A stretch of DNA of 50,652 bases from an uncultured Bacilli bacterium (GTDB taxonomy: Bacteria > Bacillota_I > Bacilli_A > RF39 > UBA660): contig CANQKX010000008.1 in assembly GCA_947624565.1 (NCBI GenBank), positions 1 through 50,652 of the forward strand. Reading direction: 5' to 3'. Shown in pieces: positions 1 through 7,645 of this stretch. A program made the position numbers and the translations under genes. Position 1 is the first letter of the stretch, and each line of letters starts with the position of its first letter. Below the pieces are notes generated by a model. The model did no database searches. It saw only the letters and a program-made list of their open reading frames with translations, and was not told the DNA's origin.

Positions 1-77
1 AAATTGCTTGAAAGATATTATATATGATTTTAAAATTAACTGCACAACTTCTGTGCACTTTCAAAAATAATCTACAT
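1..77. repeat. Left copy of terminal inverted repeat
   Basis: The first ~77 bases are repeated in inverted orientation at the other end of the window (50577-50652). By eye the copies differ by one single-base indel and about four substitutions. Each copy has an internal dyad, here TGCACA-N5-TGTGCA around 40-56. No ORF covers it. The repeat lies upstream of the promoter of the gene at 186. It is probably a dispersed intergenic repeat or recombination site; the function is unknown. Confidence 0.85.
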
Positions 78-112
78 CAATAATAATAATTAATAAAATT
101 CCTTATATGATA

Positions 113-142
113 TTGACAAAACAATGGTAAATATTATATAAT
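113..142 (+). promoter_or_regulatory. Sigma-A promoter for the gene at 186
   Basis: TTGACA at 113-118 and TATAAT at 137-142 are separated by 18 bases. A strong Shine-Dalgarno sequence (GGAAGGAGAG) follows before the ATG at 186. Confidence 0.75.
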
Positions 143-185
143 ATTCTCATTTGCAATATGATGTAAATGGGAAGGAGAGTTATAT

Positions 186-587
186 ATGTCAGATAAATTA
201 TTTAATGATTACTTAATAATATCAACAAGCGATGAAAAGAAATATGAAATAAAAAAGAAAAAAGTTTTTATACATAACTCTTCATTAGAATATAAAATTG
301 CAGATATTATGATAAAAGATGGTAATATTTATATTATCAAAGAAATATATTCATACGAAGATAATAGAATAAGATTTTCTTATGACCAATATACTGATGT
401 AAAAGCTTTTGATACTATTGAAATAGAAGAGGGCAAAGAAGTTCCAATTATGGTAATTGAAAAATATGACCAAGTAAAAACATTTGTAGGTAGTATTGGA
501 AATATTAAATCATTGTCTAGTGATTTAATTGATAATACTAATAAAAAGGTAAAAAAACTTAGAAGAAAAGAAAAAAATGTAGCATAA
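186..587 (+). CDS. Hypothetical protein, 133 aa
   Basis: I do not recognise this protein. It is a small soluble protein with no signal peptide or membrane segment. The first ~100 residues alternate charged and beta-branched residues and look beta-rich. The C-terminus (about residues 112-131) is a Lys/Arg-rich tail (NKKVKKLRRKEK) that could bind nucleic acid or membrane. The start is well supported by a GGAAGGAGAG ribosome site 5-6 bases upstream and a consensus promoter at 113-142. It is one of only four plus-strand genes here and converges on the NERD gene, sharing a bidirectional terminator. It sits next to the terminal repeat, in the accessory-looking end of the window. Confidence 0.7.
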   Translation: MSDKLFNDYLIISTSDEKKYEIKKKKVFIHNSSLEYKIADIMIKDGNIYIIKEIYSYEDNRIRFSYDQYTDVKAFDTIEIEEGKEVPIMVIEKYDQVKTFVGSIGNIKSLSSDLIDNTNKKVKKLRRKEKNVA

Positions 588-588
588 T

Positions 589-618
589 TAAAAGAGTAGG
601 GAAGTTCCTTACTCTTTT
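589..618. terminator. Bidirectional intrinsic terminator
   Basis: AAAAGAGTA pairs with TACTCTTTT around a GGAA/TTCC inner stem. It has A-runs on one side and T-runs on the other, so it can serve both converging genes (186-587 and 609-1244). Confidence 0.75.
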
Positions 619-1244
619 ATAGTTTCAATATATTTTTTTATTTCTTCAATATCAAAGTTTTTAATTTTAATATAAATTTTTTCTATTTCTTCATGAGATA
701 GTAAAATTTCATCATTTCGTAAATCATTTAAAATTTCATCAATTAAATTATTAATTTTAAGTATTTTAATATAATTATTATTAGAATTAACAGCCTCTAA
801 ATACTTTATATTAGTTTTATCAGGAAATACAATATAAGATCTGAATCTATTTTTTTCAATATTAAGATATTTCATCAGAAAATCTATATGATGTACATTT
901 TGCTTAATAGGGTTGTAGTATTTATTAGTTCGTTCATCTTTATTAAAAAATTGTGTCCATGTATTATCATCAACTGTACCATATATTGTTCCAGACCAAT
1001 TTTTACATTCAATTGTATAAATTCCAGAAGTAGTTAGTAATAATAAATCAATTTCAGTCATTTCATCAGTACTTAAGTCATATATAACAACATTACTAAG
1101 AATTTTCATATAAATATCAGATAATTTATCAATTAAAATATCTTTAATGTTATTTTCTAATATTGATCCTTTTACTTTATTTTTGTCAATATATCCTATA
1201 ACATCATCATTATTGTTAGATAAGTCTATCATATTAATATCCAT
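609..1244 (-). CDS. NERD domain nuclease-like protein
   Basis: 211 aa. Residues ~25-140 match the nuclease-related NERD domain, a restriction-endonuclease-like fold. E64-I-D66 is followed by a beta strand ending in E79-C-K81, the D-(x)n-ExK arrangement of the family, and then NWSG. The C-terminal ~70 residues are helical and Lys/Glu rich. NERD proteins are presumed DNA-processing enzymes and occur alone or fused to helicases or kinases; this one is a stand-alone domain. It lies directly downstream of an XRE regulator, with a 16-bp perfect palindrome between them (1271-1286). This suggests a small regulated unit, possibly defence or DNA repair. The fold assignment is fairly confident; the biological role is unknown. 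Confidence 0.75.
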   Translation of the reverse strand: MDINMIDLSNNNDDVIGYIDKNKVKGSILENNIKDILIDKLSDIYMKILSNVVIYDLSTDEMTEIDLLLLTTSGIYTIECKNWSGTIYGTVDDNTWTQFFNKDERTNKYYNPIKQNVHHIDFLMKYLNIEKNRFRSYIVFPDKTNIKYLEAVNSNNNYIKILKINNLIDEILNDLRNDEILLSHEEIEKIYIKIKNFDIEEIKKYIETIKE

Positions 1245-1270
1245 AAAATTTTCCTTTCTTAATTAGTTGA

Positions 1271-1286
1271 CATAATAATTATTATG
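1271..1286. promoter_or_regulatory. 16-bp palindrome, candidate operator
   Basis: CATAATAATTATTATG is a perfect palindrome 27 bases upstream of the NERD start codon. The core ATAATAATT also occurs at 2086-2094, overlapping the -10 of the promoter upstream of the XRE gene. It may be the binding site of the adjacent XRE protein. In sequence this AT-rich, chance is possible. Confidence 0.35.
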
Positions 1287-1297
1287 CGAAATCATAT

Positions 1298-2062
1298 TTA
1301 TATTTTTCTTGATTGTATTTCAGCCATTTTTTCAAGTACTTCAGTAGCATTGTCTTCATTTATTTCAGTATATCCTAATTCTTTTAATGCTTGAACTTTA
1401 GCAGAATTTAATTCTTGTGTTCTAGATAATTTTTCTTCATTTTTAGTTTCGATTTCTTGTACAAACTTCTTATGAGATTCAATTAATTTAGATTTAGATG
1501 CACTACCATTGTTATATAATACTATTGCTGAATATAATATTGATTCAAATGCAAATTGATTATCTTCTTCAAATGCAAATTCGTTTGGATTAATAAAACC
1601 AGTTGTTTTAGCAACATAACCTAGCATATATTTAATTTCTGGTGTATTTTCAATTGCTTGTAAAAAATAATATAAATATTTACAAATTGTTGATGTAGTA
1701 GAGGAGTTATCTTCCTCTAAATCTTCTTTAAGTAAGAATATAATATCATTAAGTAATGCTTGATCTGCATTGCTTAAGCCATCAAATGATATATTCCCCT
1801 TCTCTACAATTACTGAATTATTATCATTAATTAAACTATTAGCATGTTTAATAAAATCATTAGTTATTTTTATATTTTTAATTTCATCAGATGATTTGAT
1901 TTGAAATAAATTAAATAATTTCATTTTTTTCTCAAGTGGCCACATGTTTACATCGTCCATTTCTAAATAGTTATATACCATTTGTCTTGATACACCTAAA
2001 TATTTGGCCAACTTAACTTTTGATATTCCAATTTCACTTAATATTTCATTTAATTTTTTCAT
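1298..2062 (-). CDS. XRE-family transcriptional regulator
   Basis: 254 aa. The N-terminal ~60 residues form a Cro/C1-type helix-turn-helix: the ISKVKLAKYLGVSRQMVYNY segment at about 13-32 is the classic scaffold-plus-recognition-helix pattern. The remaining ~190 residues are an uncharacterised helical domain with an acidic Phe-rich patch (EEDNQFAFES, around 165-175) and a Gln/Glu/Lys-rich C-terminus. The start has a GGAGAG ribosome site and a consensus promoter (TTGACA-N17-TAGAAT, 2092-2120). The downstream NERD gene follows after 53 bases containing a palindrome. It is likely an autoregulator or local regulator; the ligand or signal is unknown. Confidence 0.8.
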   Translation of the reverse strand: MKKLNEILSEIGISKVKLAKYLGVSRQMVYNYLEMDDVNMWPLEKKMKLFNLFQIKSSDEIKNIKITNDFIKHANSLINDNNSVIVEKGNISFDGLSNADQALLNDIIFLLKEDLEEDNSSTTSTICKYLYYFLQAIENTPEIKYMLGYVAKTTGFINPNEFAFEEDNQFAFESILYSAIVLYNNGSASKSKLIESHKKFVQEIETKNEEKLSRTQELNSAKVQALKELGYTEINEDNATEVLEKMAEIQSRKI

Positions 2063-2091
2063 TTTAACACTCTCCTACTCTATCTATAATA

Positions 2092-2120
2092 ATTCTATCA
2101 TTTTACAAACAAAGTGTCAA
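2092..2120 (-). promoter_or_regulatory. Sigma-A promoter for the XRE gene
   Basis: On the minus strand TTGACA (2120-2115) and TAGAAT (2097-2092) are spaced by 17 bases. The -10 overlaps an ATAATAATT core that is also in the downstream palindrome. Confidence 0.75.
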
Positions 2121-2133
2121 GTAAATAGTAAAT

Positions 2134-2158
2134 AAAAAAATCTATATGTTTATATAGA
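2134..2158 (-). terminator. Intrinsic terminator after the gene at 2150
   Basis: The minus-strand stem TCTATAT/ATATAGA has a 4-base loop and is followed by seven U residues. The stop codon of the upstream gene lies at the foot of the stem. Confidence 0.7.
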
Positions 2159-2767
2159 CTTTTTATTACTATATGTTTTTACTTTTTCATCATTATTTAA
2201 CAATAAATTCTTTTTATATTCCAATAATTGAATTTTCTTTTTTGTAGCAGTAATTCCATCATTTACTATTTCCTCAAAAAATTGATTTTTTTTCTTATTT
2301 TTCATTTCTTTAGATTTTAGTTTTTCTTGATAAACTAATTTGCTGTTTAATCTTTCTATATTTTTATTAACCATATATAAAGATAAATTATTTTCATTAT
2401 AGTTACTTATTGCCTTTGCAACTTCAGTACTAGGAATATCAATATTAACATATGGATATTTTTCTTTTACATGTTTTTTTCTTTTAGAAATTAATATTTT
2501 GTATGATAAATTATCAAAAATTGTAGGAATTATAACCGAAAGCCCAAATAAGGCACCTGATGATACATAAGTATGATTGATTAGCATAGTAAGTGCTGGA
2601 CTTAAAAAGGATGCAAATATACTAAACGATATAAAAGTAATTAATACTAATTTTTTATAATCTTTATCTTTCTTACCTATATAACATGCAGAACATAGTT
2701 TATCATATCCTTCTATATTATTATCATTTATAGAAAAATTATCATAATGTTGTTTTTTCCTTTTCAT
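2150..2767 (-). CDS. Hypothetical two-TM protein with coiled coil
   Basis: 205 aa; no family recognised. Two hydrophobic segments (about 40-62 and 72-90) are preceded by a short region with a CSAC pair (~26-29). Residues ~130-195 are highly charged and helical, probably a coiled coil. By the positive-inside rule the loop after TM2 (KRKKH) is cytoplasmic. Start: ATG with a GAGGTGAA ribosome site. It has its own promoter (TTGACA-N17-TAATAT) and terminator, so it is monocistronic. It sits between the XRE/NERD pair and mnmA and could belong to the accessory module or be lineage-specific. Confidence 0.6.
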   Translation of the reverse strand: MKRKKQHYDNFSINDNNIEGYDKLCSACYIGKKDKDYKKLVLITFISFSIFASFLSPALTMLINHTYVSSGALFGLSVIIPTIFDNLSYKILISKRKKHVKEKYPYVNIDIPSTEVAKAISNYNENNLSLYMVNKNIERLNSKLVYQEKLKSKEMKNKKKNQFFEEIVNDGITATKKKIQLLEYKKNLLLNNDEKVKTYSNKKSI

Positions 2768-2795
2768 ATAATTTTCACCTCAAAAAACAGGCTTT

Positions 2796-2824
2796 ATATT
2801 ATCATTAAATTAATGTTTTGTCAA
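2796..2824 (-). promoter_or_regulatory. Sigma-A promoter for the gene at 2150
   Basis: TTGACA (2824-2819) and TAATAT (2801-2796) on the minus strand, with a 17-base spacer. Confidence 0.65.
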
Positions 2825-2839
2825 AATTTATTATAAATG

Positions 2840-3946
2840 TTATTTTAAATACCAAAGTTTCTTATTATCTTTTCTTACCTCTTTTATTATTCCTCCACCT
2901 AAGCACTCATCATCTAAATAAAGAACACAAGCTTGTCCAGGAGTAACAGATTTTACATTATCATATTTTACAATTAAATTACCATCTTTTAAATATTCAA
3001 TATTTACATCTATATCATTTTGCCTATATCTAAACTTTGCCTTACATTTATTAGGTCTTTTGTCACTAATAAAATTAACATCTTCAATAACTGCCTCAGT
3101 AGTTTGTAAATATTTTGTATCATCACCTAGTGATACATAAAGAATATTTTTATTTAAATCCTTACCTACTACATATAATCTTTTATCATTTCCACCAATA
3201 TCAAGCCCTCTTCTTTGACCTATTGTATAATACATAAGTCCAGTATGCTCCCCTACTTTTTTGTTTGTATCAATATCTATGATATCTCCAGGTTGATTAG
3301 GCAAGTAATTAGTTAAAAATTCTTTAAAATTTCTTTCACCAATAAAACAAATACCAGTTGAATCTTTTTTGTCTGCAACTGATAAGCCTTGCTTAGTTGC
3401 TATTTTTCTAATATCAGATTTTAAATAATCTCCAATAGGAAATAATACATTAGATAATTGTTTTTTTGAAACTTGTGATAAAAAGTATGTTTGATCTTTA
3501 TTTAAATCTATTGCTTTATATAGTTTACCATCTTTAATTCTAGCATAGTGACCAGTTGCAATATAATCTGCACCTAATTTTTCTGCTTCTTTTTTAAACA
3601 TATCAAACTTAATATATTTATTACACATTATATCTGGATTTGGAGTTCTACCTTTTTTTAATTCATCTAAAAAATATGTAAATACATAATCCCAATATTC
3701 TTTTACAAAATCTATTCTATGAAGTTTAATACCTAGTTTTTCACAAACTTTTAATGCATCATTGTAGTCTTCTTCTTGTGTACATATATTATTATTAAGT
3801 GTGGGATTACCATTAATATCATTATTAATAGAACTATCCCAATTTCTCATAAATAAGCCTTCTACATCATATCCTTCTTTTTTTAATAAGTAAGCACATA
3901 CTGCAGAATCTACTCCTCCACTAATACCAACTATTACTTTTTTCAT
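2840..3946 (-). CDS. mnmA: tRNA-specific 2-thiouridylase MnmA
   Basis: 368 aa, the usual length. It activates U34 of tRNA Lys/Glu/Gln with ATP and inserts sulfur (s2U34), improving decoding. The PP-loop SGGVDS is at residues 9-14. The two catalytic cysteines are visible: C108 in PDIMCNKYIKF and C200 in STGICFIGE. ATGHYA follows the PP-loop domain, and the C-terminal beta-barrel carries the TPGQACVLY motif near the end. It lies downstream of spoIIM on the same strand. In B. subtilis the gene (trmU) lies near the yrr region, whose other members also occur in this window. Confidence 0.97.
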   Translation of the reverse strand: MKKVIVGISGGVDSAVCAYLLKKEGYDVEGLFMRNWDSSINNDINGNPTLNNNICTQEEDYNDALKVCEKLGIKLHRIDFVKEYWDYVFTYFLDELKKGRTPNPDIMCNKYIKFDMFKKEAEKLGADYIATGHYARIKDGKLYKAIDLNKDQTYFLSQVSKKQLSNVLFPIGDYLKSDIRKIATKQGLSVADKKDSTGICFIGERNFKEFLTNYLPNQPGDIIDIDTNKKVGEHTGLMYYTIGQRRGLDIGGNDKRLYVVGKDLNKNILYVSLGDDTKYLQTTEAVIEDVNFISDKRPNKCKAKFRYRQNDIDVNIEYLKDGNLIVKYDNVKSVTPGQACVLYLDDECLGGGIIKEVRKDNKKLWYLK

Positions 3947-3977
3947 ATACTTCAGTCCAATCTGTAAGTATTATACA

Positions 3978-4607
3978 TTATTTAATAAAATTAGTAAATA
4001 ACCTAGTAATATAAGGACTAATAAACCCATCAAACAATGAACATAAAATGCATATTAATATACCAATTACAAGAACAAAAAAATATTTACCCATAAATAG
4101 TTTGAAATTAATAGTTTTTTTAGTAAATGCACTGTTTGCTAGTTTAAAGGATATTATAATACTGTAAGTTGATAAAAATAGTATAAATATTGATAATACT
4201 ATATTAGATGGAAATATATAAACTAATGCACCTAATATTCCTTTAAATCCATATTTTGCAAATATTGAACTTACAGAAAATCCTAATATAAAAGATTTAA
4301 AAAAAGTCATTATAAATACAACAGGCATACCTATAACTGATAGACCTAAAAGCCACATTATAATAATATATGTTAAATTAGAAATTAGAGAATTCTTAAA
4401 TATATCTATTTTATTTTCAAACGAAGTACTTACTGATGTAAAGTAATTATTTACTTGATTTAAAATAGTAGTTTTTTCTTCTACTTTAAGTATTGTTATG
4501 TAAATACTTCCAAATATTAACCCCAGTATGAATACTACAGTTATTAATATTAAAATATTATTTTTTTTACTAAGTTCTTTTTTATAATTATTGTACATTT
4601 CTTTCAT
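3978..4607 (-). CDS. spoIIM: Stage II sporulation protein M-like
   Basis: 209 aa polytopic membrane protein with about five TM segments. It fits the SpoIIM (DUF95) family: a short cytoplasmic N-terminus, TM1 with a FILGLIFGSIY glycine pattern, a ~45-residue external loop, then TM segments with the FFKSFILGFSVS and YGFKGILGALVYIFPSN motifs typical of the family. SpoIIM is a scaffold of the SpoIIDMP complex that drives septal peptidoglycan remodelling and engulfment. SpoIID and SpoIIP are not in this window. The presence of spoIVF genes, spoVID and ysxE nearby supports a sporulation role; a generic DUF95 membrane role is the alternative. Confidence 0.82.
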   Translation of the reverse strand: MKEMYNNYKKELSKKNNILILITVVFILGLIFGSIYITILKVEEKTTILNQVNNYFTSVSTSFENKIDIFKNSLISNLTYIIIMWLLGLSVIGMPVVFIMTFFKSFILGFSVSSIFAKYGFKGILGALVYIFPSNIVLSIFILFLSTYSIIISFKLANSAFTKKTINFKLFMGKYFFVLVIGILICILCSLFDGFISPYITRLFTNFIK

Positions 4608-4656
4608 TGTATATTTCTCCTTTACTAAAATATATTAATGCTTGTACAAATTTAGA

Positions 4657-4684
4657 ACATATTTTAATTATTTATCATAAACTA
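4657..4684 (+). promoter_or_regulatory. Possible sigma-K-like promoter of the coat-like gene
   Basis: AC (4657-4658), a 17-base gap and CATAAACTA (4676-4684) fit the B. subtilis sigma-K pattern AC-N16/17-CATAnnnTA. No good sigma-A hexamers were seen. The 5' leader would be only ~15 bases, and such matches are common in AT-rich DNA, so this is weak. Confidence 0.3.
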
Positions 4685-4704
4685 TTTATGAGGAGGAGGT
4701 ATTT

Positions 4705-4974
4705 ATGAAAAATAACTATGTAAATAGCTATCAAAGTAGTAATCCATATTATACAAATACTTATAGTTATAATTATCCTTTAAGTAATTCTAATGATGAA
4801 AGATTAGTTGGAGGAGGATTTTTAGGTCCATTTATCTTAGGAGGTATAACTGGAGGATTAGTATCACCATTTTTCTATGGAGGATATAATAATAACAGAC
4901 CACCTGTATATTATTATCAACCAGGACCATATAGACCACCATATTATGCACCAGGTCCTTATAGACCATATTAA
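4705..4974 (+). CDS. Tyr/Pro/Gly-rich coat-like protein
   Basis: 89 aa, low complexity. The N-terminus is Asn/Ser/Tyr rich (1-30). A hydrophobic Gly-rich core, GGGFLGPFILGGITGG, lies at ~36-51. The tail is Tyr/Pro rich with a near repeat of GPYRPPYYAPGPYRPY. This composition resembles small spore coat or surface proteins of Bacilli, and the GGFLGPFxLGG core is common in short uncharacterised Firmicutes proteins. It has a very strong ribosome site (GAGGAGGAGGT) and lies alone on the plus strand, divergent from spoIIM and convergent with spoIVFB. The context and a sigma-K-like upstream pattern suggest late sporulation expression; this is inference. Confidence 0.7.
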   Translation: MKNNYVNSYQSSNPYYTNTYSYNYPLSNSNDERLVGGGFLGPFILGGITGGLVSPFFYGGYNNNRPPVYYYQPGPYRPPYYAPGPYRPY

Positions 4975-4999
4975 AAAGTAGATTAAAATCTACTTTTTA
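4973..4999. terminator. Bidirectional terminator
   Basis: AAAAAGTAGATT pairs with AATCTACTTTTT. It serves the coat-like gene (plus) and spoIVFB (minus), whose stop codons lie on either side. Confidence 0.85.
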
Positions 5000-5741
5000 T
5001 ATACTCTTTTTCAGTGATATACCTATCTTTTGTTTTAAATAAATGTCTTTTATTTCTATACATTCTTTTAACATTATTTATTTTTTTATATTTTATATAT
5101 TTATTATTTCTTAATCTTTTTTCAAGTATGAATCTATTAAAAATTATATACCTATTTTTATAGTAATATATTATTTGATATAATAAAAATACTATTATTA
5201 TGTAGTAACTAGTATCATTTTTAAATATAGTAAAAAACATTAATAAAGATATACTAGAAATAATTATATTTAAAAAATAAGATAATCTAAAATTAAATAT
5301 TTTATTTATAAATACATTTAATAATTTAGATCCATCAAGTGGTAGTATTGGTAATAAATTAAATATTAATATAGTAAAATTATAATTTTTAAATAAAATA
5401 AATATATATTCATCTATTACATGAAATAAATATAAGCAAAATATAATTATAAATAATATTTCTTGAAATAATGGCCCAAATAACGTAATTAAAAATTCTT
5501 CGTTTAAAGGTTTATCTATTTCGTCATCAATATTAGTAATACCTCCAAATGGATATATAATTATTTTCTTTATATTCCATTTATATTTATAAAGGCAAAT
5601 AAAATGCCCAAATTCGTGAAAAATAATTATAATCGTAATTACTATTATTTCTTTAAAAAGACCTGCTAAAAAGGCTAAAAATATAAGTATAATTGTATAT
5701 GGACTAATAGAAATACTATTTAAGAACTTCTTTATAATCAA
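4983..5741 (-). CDS. spoIVFB: SpoIVFB-like intramembrane metalloprotease (M50)
   Basis: 252 aa, multi-pass membrane site-2 protease. The zinc motif is complete: H42-E43-F-G-H46 in a TM helix, with the third ligand in the LLPILPLDGSKL motif (D136). The position matches the aspartate of B. subtilis SpoIVFB. The C-terminal ~50 residues are very basic and Tyr/Arg rich, where the Bacillus protein carries its CBS domain; a CBS fold is not obvious here. SpoIVFB cleaves pro-sigma-K in the mother cell. It overlaps the 3' end of the spoIVFA-like gene, as expected for the spoIVFAB pair, and lies in a radC-mreCD-spoIVF cluster as in B. subtilis. Confidence 0.88.
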   Translation of the reverse strand: MIIKKFLNSISISPYTIILIFLAFLAGLFKEIIVITIIIIFHEFGHFICLYKYKWNIKKIIIYPFGGITNIDDEIDKPLNEEFLITLFGPLFQEILFIIIFCLYLFHVIDEYIFILFKNYNFTILIFNLLPILPLDGSKLLNVFINKIFNFRLSYFLNIIISSISLLMFFTIFKNDTSYYIIIVFLLYQIIYYYKNRYIIFNRFILEKRLRNNKYIKYKKINNVKRMYRNKRHLFKTKDRYITEKEYIKSRF

Positions 5742-6327
5742 TTTCTACTCCCTCTTTTTGAAATATCATATATAATTCATTATTTTTTGCTTCACCTACA
5801 ATAGCATTATCATCAACATAATCATATAATTTCATAGTTGTATTTGCTAAATTCCCATACCATACATCAATACCATCTGATTGCTGAATTATTACAGTTT
5901 TACCAATACCATCTTTTTCTCCTGAAAATATTACTATACCACCTTTAATAATTGGAATAGCATAATTTTCACTTAAAGTTAATTTTACTCCTTTATTATA
6001 TTTTGATAATGATTTATATTGTAATTTCTCATTAAAGACTTTTTTTGTATCAAATATATTTTGAAAAGGCAATATATTTCCAACATATTTATTATATAAA
6101 CTTTTAAATGATGCGAATGAAAAATGTGTATTATATACATGATTATAAATAACATTTTTAAAATTAACATTACTTCTAACTAAAAATGTACCTATTAAAA
6201 ATATAAGGATTACTGATATAAATTTAAATATGAAGTTTTTAAAATATTTATTTTCTTTTTTTGGATTTTTATTACTTATACTAGACTTATTTTTAATTCT
6301 ATTTTTTATTTGATCTATATTTTCCAT
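5716..6327 (-). CDS. spoIVFA: SpoIVFA-like membrane protein with degenerate M23 domain
   Basis: 203 aa. A basic N-terminus (1-30) and one TM helix (~32-48) precede an external linker and a C-terminal LytM/M23-like beta domain (~105-200). The GIVIFSGEKDGIGKTVIIQQ and VWYGNL segments follow the M23 fold, but the zinc ligands (HxxxD, HxH) are missing, as in SpoIVFA, a non-enzymatic regulator that holds SpoIVFB inactive until cleaved by SpoIVB. It lies directly upstream of spoIVFB and overlaps it by 26 bases, which supports the assignment. A generic inactive M23 protein is the alternative. Confidence 0.82.
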   Translation of the reverse strand: MENIDQIKNRIKNKSSISNKNPKKENKYFKNFIFKFISVILIFLIGTFLVRSNVNFKNVIYNHVYNTHFSFASFKSLYNKYVGNILPFQNIFDTKKVFNEKLQYKSLSKYNKGVKLTLSENYAIPIIKGGIVIFSGEKDGIGKTVIIQQSDGIDVWYGNLANTTMKLYDYVDDNAIVGEAKNNELYMIFQKEGVEIDYKEVLK

Positions 6328-6358
6328 AATATCACCTAGAAAAATATATGTCTAAGTT

Positions 6359-6844
6359 TTATATTTTATTCTTAAAATAAGTATTTTTTAAAATCAAATA
6401 TAAAATTACTATATAAAGTATATTACCAATTATAAAATATTTTAATATATAGGAAAAATCTAATAAACTATAATTTACATAATTAAAGAAATTAAGTATT
6501 AAAAACAATAATAAATTATATAATAATATACTTACTATACATGTAACAATTATATATCTTAAACTATAGTCTTTTTTATTTAATATATAATAAATAACAA
6601 TAGATATAATTAAAAATAATATTGAATTTAATACATAAAAATTTGTAAAAAATAAATCATATACTAAACCAAGAATAAAAGAAAATAAAAAGAAATCTTT
6701 TTTAGAATTTTTAAAATATGGATATACAAATATTAAACTTAATATAGTAAAAAGTGGTGTAAAATATTTAAACTCATTTAAGTATAAATTAAATATATTT
6801 TCTAATATTAAAGATATTAAAGTAATAAGAATATTAAATATCAT
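6359..6844 (-). CDS. mreD: Rod shape-determining protein MreD
   Basis: 161 aa, almost entirely hydrophobic with five to six TM helices. The size and pattern fit MreD, a membrane component of the elongasome that links MreC and MreB to peptidoglycan synthesis. The ATG overlaps the mreC stop codon (TAATG), implying translational coupling. It is identified mainly from position (after mreC, before spoIVFA) and topology, since the family diverges fast. Confidence 0.85.
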   Translation of the reverse strand: MIFNILITLISLILENIFNLYLNEFKYFTPLFTILSLIFVYPYFKNSKKDFFLFSFILGLVYDLFFTNFYVLNSILFLIISIVIYYILNKKDYSLRYIIVTCIVSILLYNLLLFLILNFFNYVNYSLLDFSYILKYFIIGNILYIVILYLILKNTYFKNKI

Positions 6845-7629
6845 TATTTATCACCTACTACAACAGAAACTATATTTATATTATTAAAATTAACTGATGG
6901 CTCAACTAATATATTATATGATATACCAAATTTATCTTTTTTAATATCTTTTATTTTTCCAATCAATAATCCTGATGTAAATGAATCACTTAATCCTGAT
7001 GTAGTAACATTTGTACCAATTATATTTTCTTTATTAAACTCACCTACTACATTTTTTAAAAGTAATTCATTTTTAGTAACATCGTAGTCATCAATTAAAC
7101 CATAATATTCATTATTTTCATAATTAAAACCTGCTGATATATAATTTTCTTCTTTAGGTGATATTAATAATTTTATATCACTAGTATTATTATTTACTTT
7201 TATTACCTTCCCTATTAATCCATCATTATTTATAACAGCAAATCCTACTTTTATATTATCTTTTTTCCCTTTATCTATTGTTATTAAATTATACCAATAA
7301 TCTGTACTTCGTTTTACTACAGTAGCATTTACAAATTTTTTTAGACTATTTGATGAATTTAATTCAAGTGCTTTTTTCAATGATTCAATTTCTTTTTTAT
7401 AATCATTATTAATTTCTTTAACCATTATATTATTATCAAGAGTTTTTTTTGAATTAAATGATAAACTTGTAATTTTAGATATATTTGCTGTTAAATCTTT
7501 TATAGTATTAAACAAAAAATTATTATTTGAATTATCATTAATAAAATAAAAAAATAAAATAAATGTTATTATAATTGCAAAAATAGAAATTGCAATTTTT
7601 TTATATTTTTCTTTTTTCTTTTTTTTCAT
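6844..7629 (-). CDS. mreC: Rod shape-determining protein MreC
   Basis: 261 aa from the preferred ATG at 7629, which follows AATAGGTGAG; an upstream GTG in frame lies within the ribosome site. There is a Lys-rich cytoplasmic start, a TM helix (~12-30), a coiled coil (~70-95) and a tandem beta-barrel extracellular domain. The typical MreC signature is present: VxKRSTDYWYNLITIDKG, GVINNDGLIGKV-like and GTNVTTSGLSDSFTSGLLIG. It organises cell-wall synthesis outside the membrane with MreD. No mreB is adjacent, although B. subtilis has radC-mreB-mreC-mreD. Confidence 0.95.
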   Translation of the reverse strand: MKKKKKEKYKKIAISIFAIIITFILFFYFINDNSNNNFLFNTIKDLTANISKITSLSFNSKKTLDNNIMVKEINNDYKKEIESLKKALELNSSNSLKKFVNATVVKRSTDYWYNLITIDKGKKDNIKVGFAVINNDGLIGKVIKVNNNTSDIKLLISPKEENYISAGFNYENNEYYGLIDDYDVTKNELLLKNVVGEFNKENIIGTNVTTSGLSDSFTSGLLIGKIKDIKKDKFGISYNILVEPSVNFNNINIVSVVVGDK

Positions 7630-7645
7630 ATTACTCACCTATTAT

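Noticed and set aside
5716-6327. Active M23 endopeptidase
   Set aside because: The zinc ligands (HxxxD and HxH) are not present; the position before spoIVFB fits the inactive SpoIVFA.
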